Below, in pieces: positions 8,611 to 16,819 of a stretch of DNA of 35,417 bases. A program made the translations under genes and the position numbers. The DNA lies in contig NZ_JANCLX010000058.1 of NCBI RefSeq assembly GCF_024295805.1, forward strand, positions 1-35,417. The letters run 5' to 3'. The stretch comes from Streptomyces cucumeris (GTDB taxonomy: Bacteria > Actinomycetota > Actinomycetes > Streptomycetales > Streptomycetaceae). The notes beneath the pieces were generated by a model, which was not told the DNA's origin, made no database searches, and worked only from the letters and a program-made list of their open reading frames with translations. Positions within the stretch are counted from its first letter, which is position 1. Every line of letters begins with the position of its first letter.

Positions 8611-9264
8611 GCCAGCGCCGAATTCCATGGGGATCAAGCGCTTTCCGCATGCTCACAACGGGCGGTTGCGCCTGAGTTGTGCAGGGTCGCGCACACCGCG
8701 TGGTCCCCAAATGGTCCCCGCGACAGTTCCTCAGGGCGGCGGCCGCGACTTCACTTCTCTTCTCCATCGCTCGGCAACATTTAACAACACACGAGAGCAG
8801 AGACGAAAGACCAACCCGTTCGACGTAGTACTGGGCGATGGTCAGCAGCGAGGTGAACAGCAGGTACCAGACGCTGACCGCGATCAGGGAGGCGACGATC
8901 TGGAAGGTGCGCGAGGATACGAGGCAGGAGCTCACCTGCCCAGTGAGAGTGCGCTCTTGGCGCGCGTGACGAATTCCTCCGGGGCGGGCCCGCCGGAATA
9001 CTCAGTCTGGGAGCGGGCGGCATGCCCTTTAGGCGCGTGCCCGTGCCCGCGGCGGGGCGGGGAGGGCGGCGTGCGAGAGGCCAGGCTCCCGGTAATGCCC
9101 CTGGTCACCTGGCCTCACGGCTTCCGGCAGCCTGCGGCCGCCGACGTCCTCTCGCCGCTACACCCGCGCCAAGAGATCGCGGGCTCAGCGCAGGCGCGCG
9201 TCGAGGACGCCGTCACCGACCTGGGCCCGGGGCGGCCGCGTGTCCCCGAGCCGCACGCACATGC
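8611..9264. other. Gene debris region
   Basis: No intact gene is supported. The stretch holds a C-terminal fragment of an ABC permease (8817-8925, minus) and otherwise GC-rich sequence without coherent protein similarity. An AT-richer patch (about 8755-8810) separates the tRNA fragment from the permease remnant. Together with the flanking truncated genes it looks like a junction zone built by repeated insertions and deletions. Confidence 0.5.
8817..8925 (-). pseudogene. Amino-acid ABC transporter permease, C-terminal fragment
   Basis: On the minus strand the frame reads TFQIVASLIAVSVWYLL, then FTSLLTIAQYYVERV. This closely resembles the last transmembrane helix and the QYYxER tail of glutamate/polar amino-acid ABC permeases of actinomycetes. 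Only about 35 residues are present. There are no upstream permease domains and no partner ATPase or binding-protein genes. It is a relic of a chromosomal transporter gene broken by recombination next to the att site. Confidence 0.55.
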
Positions 9265-9364
9265 TCAGTGGTCGTTGACAAAGCCCGCGACCGAGCCGCC
9301 GTTGTCGCCGCGGCCCTCGAAGTTGAGGGTGTACTGGCCGCCCTCCGCCAGGTTGTACCTGCCG
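9265..9364 (-). pseudogene. C-terminal fragment of an unknown, possibly secreted protein
   Basis: The minus-strand frame ends with a natural TGA at 9265 and reads GRYNLAEGGQYTLNF, then EGRGDNGGSVAGFVNDH. This Gly/Asn-rich beta-strand pattern resembles the ends of small exported actinomycete proteins. Upstream the reading runs straight into the inverted repeat at 9368-9446, where similarity stops. It is therefore the 3' stump of a gene cut at the foldback junction. No function is assigned. Confidence 0.35.
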
Positions 9365-9367
9365 CCT

Positions 9368-9446
9368 TCATCAGCCGCCACCGGCCCGATCACCTCGGCG
9401 AGGTCTTCGACCTCACCGAGGTGATCGGGCCGGTGGCGGCTGATGA
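9368..9446. repeat. Near-perfect foldback, 38-bp arms, 3-nt loop
   Basis: Positions 9368-9405 and 9409-9446 are inverted complements with a single mismatch (C9399/A9415) around the 3-nt loop TTC. The right arm belongs to the integrase fragment that follows (EVIGP ... WRLMILLGA); the left arm is an inverted copy of it. This is the structure expected from a foldback or template-switch rearrangement. It joins the beheaded integrase to an unrelated gene stump. A transcriptional terminator of this length would be unusual, and there is no T-tract. Confidence 0.85.
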
Positions 9447-10030
9447 TTCTCCTTGGCGCCTTTGCCTTGATGCGTCCGGAAGAGCTGGCGGAGCTGCGTC
9501 GCAAGGACGTCGACCTGGACGAGGGGTCGCTCTGGGTCAAACGTGCCGCACCGGAGCTGACCACGGGCAAACGGGTCGTCGGCGACCCCAAGTCCCGTGC
9601 CGGTAAGCGGGAGATCGTGCTGCCGGCATTCGTGCTGACCGACCTGCGGCAGCACCTGGACTGGTTCGGCGAGCCGAGGCCGGAGGGACTGGTCTTTGTC
9701 GGGGAGCGCGGGGCGCCTTTCCGCCGGTCCACCTTCGGGCGCAAGTTCCGTAAGGCGCGGAAGAAGATCGGCCTGCCCGACGACTTCCGCTTCTACGACC
9801 TGCGGCACACCGGCAACACTCTAGCAGCCGACACCGGAGCCAAGCTCAAGGACCTCATGGTCCGCGCCGGCCAGTCCAGCGAGCGGGCACAGCTGATCTA
9901 CCAGCAGTCCAAGAAGATGCACCAGCGCAAGATCGCCACCACCATGGACGCCGACGTACGCCGTCAGCGTCAGGAGGCGACCGAGCGCGCGGAGCAGGTG
10001 GGAGAGCTGGCGACCGTATTGGGCTGCTGA
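9443..10030 (+). pseudogene. Tyrosine integrase, C-terminal catalytic fragment
   Basis: The 195-residue open frame corresponds to the catalytic half of a tyrosine recombinase: MILLGAFALMRPEELAELRRKDVDL (catalytic Arg in MRPEE), then RRSTFGRKFRKA, and the HxxR-type box YDLRHTGNT followed by GQSSERAQLIYQ with the presumed nucleophile Tyr. The N-terminal DNA-binding domains are absent. The preceding codons (EVIGP) are in another frame and merge into the foldback at 9368-9446. It is therefore a remnant of a second integrative element, distinct from the integrase at 7145-8602. Confidence 0.75.
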
Positions 10031-10043
10031 GTAGCCTGCGGGC

Positions 10044-10709
10044 GTGGACATCGAACCGAACACTGACGGCTGGTTGGAAGACACACGGACGTCCTATGAC
10101 ACCGTCGCCGCGAGTTACGCGGACCAGGTGCGCAACCTCCTGGACGACACACCCGAGGAGCGCGCGGTCTTGGCGCTGTTCGCCGACCTGGTGAGTTCCC
10201 GCGATGGTGGGTCGGTCGCAGACGTGGGATGTGGGCCGGGGCGGATTACGGCTCACTTGCGCCAGCTGGGTGTGGACGCGTTCGGAATCGACCTGTCGCC
10301 CGGGATGATCGAGGTGGCCCGGCGCGACCACCCTGGTCTGCGGTTCGAACTCGGCTCCATGACAGACCTCGACCTCGGTGATGGCTCGATGGCCGGCCTG
10401 GTCGCCTGGTACTCGCTGATCCACATCCCTGACAAGGGGATTGGCACGGTCTTCAAGCAATTCCATCGGGTGCTGCAGCCAGGCGGACCGCTGCTTCTTG
10501 GCTTTCATGTCGGGGACGAGTCGAAGGTGAAGACGGAGGGCTATGGCGGCCACCCGATGAAGGTCCACGTCCATCGTCGCCGGCACAGCCAGATGATTGG
10601 CTGGCTCAACGAGGCTGGCTTCACCATCGACGAACACAGAACCCTTACCTCGGCTGAGAGTGCCCTTGGGGGAATCATCCTCGCGTGCCGTCAGCCTGAC
10701 ACCCAGTGA
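10044..10709 (+). CDS. Class I SAM-dependent methyltransferase
   Basis: This 221-residue protein starts with GTG 10044. Motif I VADVGCGPGR is at residues 57-67, the acidic ribose-binding region is FGIDLSPGMIEVAR, and later motifs include LVAWYSLIHIP and RVLQPGGPLLLGFH. All are typical of the UbiE/Methyltransf_11 group of small-molecule methyltransferases. The substrate cannot be deduced. It starts 14 nt after the truncated integrase, and its stop codon overlaps the left terminal repeat of the IS element at 10708, so the last residues (CRQPDTQ) could be altered by that insertion. No pathway partners are adjacent. Confidence 0.85.
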   Translation: MDIEPNTDGWLEDTRTSYDTVAASYADQVRNLLDDTPEERAVLALFADLVSSRDGGSVADVGCGPGRITAHLRQLGVDAFGIDLSPGMIEVARRDHPGLRFELGSMTDLDLGDGSMAGLVAWYSLIHIPDKGIGTVFKQFHRVLQPGGPLLLGFHVGDESKVKTEGYGGHPMKVHVHRRRHSQMIGWLNEAGFTIDEHRTLTSAESALGGIILACRQPDTQ

Positions 10710-11562
10710 GATCCCTCATCTGGAAAACCGCCGGTAGCAGATGAGGGTGGCGGCGAGGCTAGCCAAGGCAAGGAAGTGTTCGGCCTTGCGCTCGTAGCGC
10801 CGGCGCAGACGGCGGCATCCCGCAAGCCAGACCACCGTCCGCTCCACGGTCCAACGATGTCGGCCCAGCCGCTGGGAGGACTCAATGCCCTTGCGCGCGA
10901 TGCGCGGAGTGATGGTACACGAGCGTAGCCATCGCCGCAGGTGGCCGTAGTCGTACCCTTTGTCGCGATGAAGCTTGGCGGGCCGTCGTCGGCGGGCGCC
11001 ATGCCGGGAGCGGATCGGCGGGACACTGCGCACCAGGGCCTCCAGGCCCTGGCTGTCGTGGGTGTCCCCGGCAGAGATACCGATGGAGAGGGGCAGACCG
11101 GTCCGCTCAGTGATCAAGTGGATCTTTGAGCCCTTCTTCCCGCGATCTACGGGATTCGGGCCCGTCAGGTCCCCCCTTTCGCTGCCCGCATGTTCACCGA
11201 ATCGATCGCACAACGCGACCAATCCAAGGCGCCGCGCGCACCGGGCTCGTCCAGGATCAGGCGATGGAGCTGCCCCACATCCAGACACGGCTCCACTCGG
11301 TGAACCGCCGGCGTGCGGTTGGCCCGGACGGCCCGGAGCCTGGGGGGAGTTAGCGCCACGTGCAGCCGGTCGTGCCCACGAACACGATGGCCGCCAGCAC
11401 TTGGCGATCCCCATATCGGCGTCGGCCGCCCGCCCCCTGGGGCCGTACCGGAGCAGCCGGGACCACCCGCCAGAACAACACCCACAACCCGTCCGGTACC
11501 GGCCGCTCCACCATCGTCATCACGTCCGCCAGCTTAATGATCAAGCCAGTTGAGACGATCTC
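10708..11562 (-). mobile_element. IS5-family insertion sequence, decayed transposase
   Basis: Terminal inverted repeats are visible: GAGATCCCTCATCTG at 10708-10722 and, inverted, GAGATCGTCTCAACTG ending at 11562 (about 13 of 15 positions agree with one gap). On the minus strand the transposase is spread over several frames: N-terminus VERPVPDGLWVLFWRV from 11544, a middle part DWSRCAIDSVNMRAAKGG, and a long C-terminal frame from about 11180 to 10716 with GPNPVDRGKKGSKIHL, the GDTHDS block, DKGYDYGHL and HRWTVERTVVW. Several frameshifts and a stop after TTGCTWR show the enzyme is inactive. The element lies inverted relative to the deleted relative at 6235-6866. Confidence 0.8.
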
Positions 11563-11585
11563 TTAGAAAATCTTCCTACGCAAGC

Positions 11586-12155
11586 TCAGTAAGTGATACG
11601 CCACCGGAGCTGCGAGTCTTCGAGTGCCGGATATCGATCGAAGACGATCCGGCCATCGCTAATAGCCGCCATATGTTCCAAGAGTTCACGCAAGGTCATG
11701 TTCCGCATTATGACAAATCCGTCGTGGAGGAAGGTTCCTACTGTTCCGTACGTTTTCCCTGGGCGGTGATCGACGAAGAGGGCATCCGTTGACGAACTGA
11801 CGGCGATAGGGACCCAACAGGGGTGCCACCAGCGGCCCACCATCTGCGAGTCCATACCAGTAAGGATCTTTCTTAGTCGAACAGATTTCGCCAGCGATTC
11901 AGAAATCGGGACAAGTCGCGAATTCCCGGGAAAGAAGAAGCTGGCTTGTGCGGCATTTTGTGCCTCGGTATACGACAGTGTACCGTTGTTAAGGTGGAGG
12001 AGGGTTGTGACATCCTCATGAAGTGTGAACCCGAAGCTTGCTTCGGCCGCGCTTAATTCCCATGACTGTGCAGGCGGCTTCAAATTTGCGAAGCTCATAG
12101 GTGCATTGAGTTCGAGCCACTCAGCAAACCGGGTCCATGATTCTCGAATCAACAT
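11586..12155 (-). CDS. SMI1/KNR4 (SUKH) family protein, putative immunity protein
   Basis: The 189-residue protein matches the SUKH fold pattern: an N-terminal helical part (WTRFAEWLELNAP), then the LSAAEASFGFTLHEDVTTLLHLNNG signature of SMI1/KNR4 proteins, a WVPIAVSSSTDALFVDHRPG core strand pair and a C-terminal helix TLRELLEHMAAI. Family members commonly act as immunity proteins for secreted nuclease toxins. The gene directly follows, on the same strand, a secreted protein with a nuclease-like C-terminus, so cognate immunity is a sound inference. A strong hairpin lies between them. Codons are AT-richer than elsewhere in the window. Confidence 0.75.
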   Translation of the reverse strand: MLIRESWTRFAEWLELNAPMSFANLKPPAQSWELSAAEASFGFTLHEDVTTLLHLNNGTLSYTEAQNAAQASFFFPGNSRLVPISESLAKSVRLRKILTGMDSQMVGRWWHPCWVPIAVSSSTDALFVDHRPGKTYGTVGTFLHDGFVIMRNMTLRELLEHMAAISDGRIVFDRYPALEDSQLRWRITY

Positions 12156-12175
12156 GACTAGCCTCGATTTTAACG

Positions 12176-12214
12176 ACCCGCTGGGGATGACTTATATGGT
12201 CATCCCCAGCGGGT
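12176..12214. terminator. Perfect 16-bp hairpin between nuclease and immunity genes
   Basis: ACCCGCTGGGGATGAC (12176-12191) is exactly complementary to GTCATCCCCAGCGGGT (12199-12214) with a 7-nt loop. It lies after the stop of the secreted nuclease gene (12240) and before the immunity gene start (12155). There is no clear U-run on the minus strand, so it may act as a partial terminator or RNA-stabilising element that sets relative expression of the two genes. Confidence 0.6.
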
Positions 12215-12239
12215 TCCACGAATGCCTGGCAGCTGCTAG

Positions 12240-13634
12240 CTAGAGCGCGTCCTTGTAAACATGAACATAGAACGCTTCCTTGTCCAGAACTCGCGCAGTC
12301 TGATAGAAGCTACCGAGAGCGCCGCCAACTGCCTCATTTTGGTCTTCTGGCGTGGTTGCTCTCGTGCAGAGCGCATTTTCGTCTGCATTGTCATCGACTA
12401 TGTAGACGTCGTAGTCGCCGTTTGCCTTCTTTCGTGTCGTCATCTGCTCGCACTCTTTTCCGCTCTGTACCCCTACTGTTGCCCCGCTTTGACGGGTCGC
12501 GGCGAACGGAAATTCATCGCACGAAATGGGGCCCGGGGCGTGGAAGTCCCCTTGGAATGTATTGTCGCAGATGATATCGCGATTCTCTTCCTGTTTAACT
12601 CTGTCGGCGAGCCGCTTGAGCGGCTTTCCCTTGCCTCTTAGGCCCCAGTGGTGCTTGTTGAGGGTCTGACTCACGAAAACGAACATCGCGGCGGCCTTGT
12701 ACGTCTCGTACTTGAGGTTCAGCACGGGGGTCATGTCAGGGACGACACAGCCGTAGTACGCCCCCACCTCGTGGTCGCACCGTACAGGTACGATCTTCGG
12801 GTCGTGGGTCCATCCGTACGGGGGCGGCGTCCGAACGCCAGGAAAGACCGGCTGGAGTGACCATCGGAATCCCACACTCTTGCGCAATTTTGTTGAAAGA
12901 TCTACCCACCTGGACCAGTCGGCCTGAAGATACTTGCCCTGAGTCAGGTTTCCCTTGACGGGAGATATCTCAGTGGATCCCCCTCCTGGGACCCAACACT
13001 TCGGGCACTCGGCAGTGAACTTCACGTTCACCTTGCGTGCCGTCCCTGTCGCCTTGACTAGTGTTACCGCGAAATACTCAGTGAACTTCGGATGCTTCGA
13101 AGTGGTGTCAGACTTTTCCAGGTTCCAGTCTTGCTGGAAGAGAAACTTTGCCGTTCCGGTGACCCTCCGTGTCCTTGTATCCCGGACGGACATATTGAAA
13201 TAGGTTTCGAAGCAGGCATATCTCCGCGAGCCAAAGATGAGCCCCTTCCCTCTCTCGCTGGCGGGACACCGAGTTCTGGGCGCGGCAGCCGCGTTGGGAC
13301 TCTTTGTTGACTCCTGGACTTCCTGCGCAGCTTCCTCTTCAGTGACCGGATCAGTGCAGGCTACTTCCGTTACCCCGCTTGCCGCCAGGGTATCGAAATG
13401 TCTTTCGATAGAATCGCAGCTCTCTGGCCCCCCTTCTCTGCTAATCGCGCCAGATTCGGATGGGGAAACCTCCTGATCGTCTGTAGGTCCGGTAGGTATC
13501 GCGGGAAGCTCGGATGCCGTGATGGCAGATGTCGTCTTCGTGGTGGCTGCGGCCGGAAGCACAGAGACTTGACTGACTGCGGCCAAGGATAAGAGTGCGG
13601 CTATCAATGAGCTTCTGCCGAGTCTTCGCTTCAT
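12240..13634 (-). CDS. Secreted protein with NucA/NucB-type deoxyribonuclease domain
   Basis: The 464-residue protein starts at ATG 13634 after GAGGAA. Residues 1-32 form a Sec signal peptide (MKRRLGRSSLIAALLSLAAV ... PAAAT). A Thr/Ser/Glu-rich linker follows, then a large middle domain of unknown family (residues about 110-340) with several cysteines, including ECPKCW. The last 110 residues resemble NucA/NucB sporulation-type DNases: DIICDNTFQGDF, then the conserved CDEFPFAATRQSG block, and an acidic VDDNADENALC segment before GALGSFYQTARVL. It is likely exported and cleaves DNA of competitors. The SUKH-type gene downstream fits an immunity role. Confidence 0.75.
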   Translation of the reverse strand: MKRRLGRSSLIAALLSLAAVSQVSVLPAAATTKTTSAITASELPAIPTGPTDDQEVSPSESGAISREGGPESCDSIERHFDTLAASGVTEVACTDPVTEEEAAQEVQESTKSPNAAAAPRTRCPASERGKGLIFGSRRYACFETYFNMSVRDTRTRRVTGTAKFLFQQDWNLEKSDTTSKHPKFTEYFAVTLVKATGTARKVNVKFTAECPKCWVPGGGSTEISPVKGNLTQGKYLQADWSRWVDLSTKLRKSVGFRWSLQPVFPGVRTPPPYGWTHDPKIVPVRCDHEVGAYYGCVVPDMTPVLNLKYETYKAAAMFVFVSQTLNKHHWGLRGKGKPLKRLADRVKQEENRDIICDNTFQGDFHAPGPISCDEFPFAATRQSGATVGVQSGKECEQMTTRKKANGDYDVYIVDDNADENALCTRATTPEDQNEAVGGALGSFYQTARVLDKEAFYVHVYKDAL

Positions 13635-13670
13635 TTCCTCATTCCTTTCTTGCTGGCATCCGGTGCGCAT

Positions 13671-14373
13671 GCCAGCTGAATGGGGTTAGTGGAGGTAGTT
13701 CTCGCGACGGGAGTTCGTGGCTACTGAATCGCCGATGTTGCTTCCGTCGGGCAATAGCAGAGTCACGTGCCGAGGTCTGGATCCGCCATCTCAGGGTCGT
13801 GGAAACTTTGCGGAACGATGATCAAAGTATCACGTCTATGGGGAATCGGTGAAGTGTCAGGTGGGTATTCATAATCGCTCTGTGAGGTGAGTCACGTGCT
13901 CATGCTTCAGGGCCTGATAGCGGCCCGCTTGAGTGGGATGCCGTAGCTCTCCAAGGCGAACGGACGCCCTGGAATGGTTTCCATTTTTCGTTGCGTGCAG
14001 GTGAATTAGATATGACGACAGGTCTGAAGCGAATCATGTCGGCCGATTGTCTCGGGTGAGTGGCCAGAATGGACACTTGCTCGCGCCAGGCGAGGACGTG
14101 TTGTAAGACGCTCATCCAGTTCGACCATTGCGTGGTGCGTCATGTGAGGCTGAGTGGGGGCAGCCCGGGCTCCCGACTCTCGTGTCGCGTGGACGCCGGT
14201 TCCACTGCTCCGGGGCGGAAGGTGGTGCTGTCGGGACAGGTAAAGGCTGGTCCTCAGCTGGAGGGCCACGATGACGCTCACCCTCGACACCCCGTAGCGC
14301 TCCAAAATGGCTTCACCGGGCCTGACCTGAGGCAAGGTACCTGACCAACAGGTATCCGGCATGATCAGTCCTC
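13671..14373. other. Intergenic stretch without supported gene
   Basis: Between the secreted nuclease gene and the transposase no reading frame shows both biased codon use and recognisable protein features. The first 200 bases must hold the promoter of the nuclease gene; the sequence is AT-richer than the window average. The remainder up to the transposase is probably part of the insertion-sequence flank. No convincing terminal inverted repeat for that element could be identified by eye. Confidence 0.4.
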
Positions 14374-15442
14374 GTGCTGGTTCGACTTGCGTACCTCATC
14401 GGCACGCGAATCTTCGCGTGGCTGTTCATGATGTCTCGATCTTCTGCGGCCAAAAAAGCGGAGATACTGATCCTTCGGCACGAGCTAGCGGTTCTGCGTC
14501 GACAGGTCACCGCACCCAAGCCCCGGCTGGCCGGACCGCGCGCTGCTCGCCGTTCTGACCCGACTGATCCCCCAAGCCCTGCGCGAACGCCGGATCGTCT
14601 CCCCGCGCACCCTCCTGGCCTGGCACCGGCGTCTGGTGAAGCAGAAGTTGACGCAGCTGCCGTCTACCGGGCGACCTCCCCTGGCAGAGGAAAACCGCAA
14701 CCTGATCACCCGCCTCGGCACCGAGAGTCCCCGATGGGGCTTCCGACGCGTGCACGGCGAAATGCGCCGCCTCGGGCACAAGGTCAGCCCCGCCACCGTC
14801 CGGCGTGTGCTGCGTGCCGCCGGTCTCGGTCCCGCGCCGCGTCGCCAGCCGGCGCGCGGTGAGTGGGCTGCCTTCCTCAAAGCCCAGGCCAGCGGCCTCC
14901 TCGCCACCGATCTCTTCCATGTCGACACCATCGGCCTGCAGCGGCTCTACGTGCTATTCGTCATGGAGGTGCGCACCCGCACCGTCCATATCCTCGGAGT
15001 CACCGCCCACCCCACCGCCGCATGGGCCACTCAGCAGGCCCGGCAGTTTCTGTGGCAACTCGGTGATCGGGCCGCCGAATTCACTCACATCATCCGCGAC
15101 CGGGACTCGAAGTTCACCGCCACCTTCGACGCCGTGTTCGCCAGTGAGGACATCACCGTGGCCAAGGTCCCTCCACGCAGCCCCAACTGCAACCCCCACG
15201 CAGAACGCTTCATCCGCTCGGCACGGGAAGAGTGCACCGACCGTGTCCTGCTCTTCGACCGTGGCCACGCCGAGAAGATCCTCCACGACTGCGCACACCA
15301 CTTCAACAGCCACCGACCACACCAAGGCCGTGACCAACTCGCGCCCAGCGACAATCCGAACATCATCCCCCTGCCTGCAGCCCGGATCAAACGCCGACAA
15401 GCCGTCGCAGGCCTCATCAACGAGTACCACAGAGCCAGCTGA
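14374..15442 (+). pseudogene. rve-type (IS3/IS481-like) transposase, frameshifted
   Basis: The N-terminus (MMSRSSAAKKAEILILRHELAVLRRQV) is in one frame. From about 14528 the protein continues in another frame (WPDRALLAVLTRLIPQAL, then RRIVSPRTLLAWHRR) into a 268-residue frame from 14636 with the integrase core. That core contains GFRRVHGEMRRLGHKVS, the first catalytic Asp in LLATDLFHVDTIG, DRDSKFT and the Glu-containing PRSPNCNPHAERFIRSAREE, so the DDE triad is intact. A small indel near 14525-14530 breaks the gene. Programmed frameshifting is less likely because the junction lacks a slippery run. It ends with GLINEYHRAS. Confidence 0.75.
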
Positions 15443-15802
15443 CCAGAAGGAAAATCCCAGCTCACAACCAGTGAAGCCATTCTGAAGCGCTACGCGGCTC
15501 TACCTTTCCTGCTGGCTGGACCTGGCAACCCGCGAGGTCGGCACGCCCCTGCTCAGCCTCCTCGCACCGACCAGCTCGGCACCCTGCCGGCCGGGTTGGC
15601 CCTGTTCTGGGTGCTGTTCAAGGTGCCCAACTCGAGGATGGGCCACTTCGGCCTGTTGCGTGTGCCAGCCCGGACCGGGCCGGCAAGCGGCGGCGAGCGT
15701 GACTTGGGTGAGGGCAGCGAGCAGTGCGGCCAACGCACTGTTGCTGTCAGCTTCGCGCCCCGCAGGAAGACCGCGAGCCTCTGGTCCGACCGGACCTCTG
15801 GG
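15443..15802. other. Intergenic stretch, left boundary of the biosynthetic locus
   Basis: No frame with recognisable protein features was found on either strand. Its left part borders the transposase and may include that element's right end; the right part follows the stop of the ArsR-like regulator. It marks the switch from mobile-element debris to the biosynthetic genes. Confidence 0.4.
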
Positions 15803-16717
15803 TCAGCCCAACTGTCTCAACAGCGCGAGGCCACTCTGGTCGAGTTGGTAGAAGACGCTCGCGCCCATGCGTCGCTTCCACACCACTCCACTGCCGGACA
15901 GCACGGCCAAGTGCTGAGAGACGGTGCTCTTCGCCAGCCCCAGGGACTCCGCCACGGCGGTGGTCGTCATCGGCAGTTCGAGGGCCCGCACCACCTGCGC
16001 GCGTCCCTTCCCCAGCAGCAACGCGAGCCGGTCCTCGCTCCGGTCACCGTCGGCTCCGGCCGTCAGTATCCGCAGGCGCCCCGTGGCCCGCGCCTGGTAC
16101 GACATGGCGACCCCGTCAGGGCCCTCGACGAGCAGCCTTAGACCGCCAGAGAACACGGTGGGGACGAGGAGCAGCCGGGACTTCGTGATCGTCAGGTCCA
16201 GGTCCCGGTGGTAGGGCACGGTGAGACGGGGCCTGGTCCATAGCACCCGGCCGCCCAGTTCGCCGAGCATCGCCTCGGGGCCCTTGACGGCGAGCGTGCG
16301 GCCGCGGAGCCGGATCTCCTCCTCCAGCGAGGAGTGGATCCGATTCCAGTGAGGAGCGAGCGTGCAGTCCCAGTACCGCGACAGCAGGGAGTAGAGGTGC
16401 TGCGCCTCCGGCGGGTTGCCCCTGGTGCGGCGCAGGTGGTCGAGTTCGGCCGCGAACGTGTTCCTCGCGGGGTCGGGCAGGGGCAGGAACCCAGGAACGA
16501 GGCGTGACAGCCCGGGGTCACGCAGCACCCTGGCGAGGTCCTGCGCCAGGACCGCCGACATGGTACGACGCACCGCCCGCGCCCACTCCGTGTACGGCGC
16601 GGGAACCTCGCCCCGGTACCGGGCGAGCAGACCGATGCTGCCGAAGGTCTCCCACAGGGGGCTGAAGGTCAGTCGGACGGTGCGGAGTGTGTCCTCGTCG
16701 ACGTCGATCCTGATCAC
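15803..16717 (-). CDS. ArsR-like winged-helix transcriptional regulator
   Basis: This 304-residue protein starts at GTG 16717. The N-terminal 200 residues are of the DUF5937-like type found in actinomycete regulators (IRIDVDEDTLRTVRLTFSPLWET, a substrate-sensing-like domain with PYHRDLDLTI). The last 75 residues are a winged helix-turn-helix of the ArsR class: GKGRAQVVRALELPMTTTAVAESLGLAKSTVSQHLAVLSGSGVVWKRR, with the recognition helix around AKSTVSQHL and the wing in RRMGASVFYQL. No metal-binding Cys motif is evident. It is the last gene of the minus-strand biosynthetic run and is likely its local regulator. There is no clear ribosome binding site for the GTG, so the start is uncertain. Confidence 0.75.
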   Translation of the reverse strand: MIRIDVDEDTLRTVRLTFSPLWETFGSIGLLARYRGEVPAPYTEWARAVRRTMSAVLAQDLARVLRDPGLSRLVPGFLPLPDPARNTFAAELDHLRRTRGNPPEAQHLYSLLSRYWDCTLAPHWNRIHSSLEEEIRLRGRTLAVKGPEAMLGELGGRVLWTRPRLTVPYHRDLDLTITKSRLLLVPTVFSGGLRLLVEGPDGVAMSYQARATGRLRILTAGADGDRSEDRLALLLGKGRAQVVRALELPMTTTAVAESLGLAKSTVSQHLAVLSGSGVVWKRRMGASVFYQLDQSGLALLRQLG

Positions 16718-16819
16718 GACGCCGCATACCGACCACGAGTTCGTAGCGCCACTTCTTCATCTCCCTGTTCGATGATCCGTACGGTGTGTGCCCGGGACCC
16801 CGGTGCCGGCCATGGGCCG

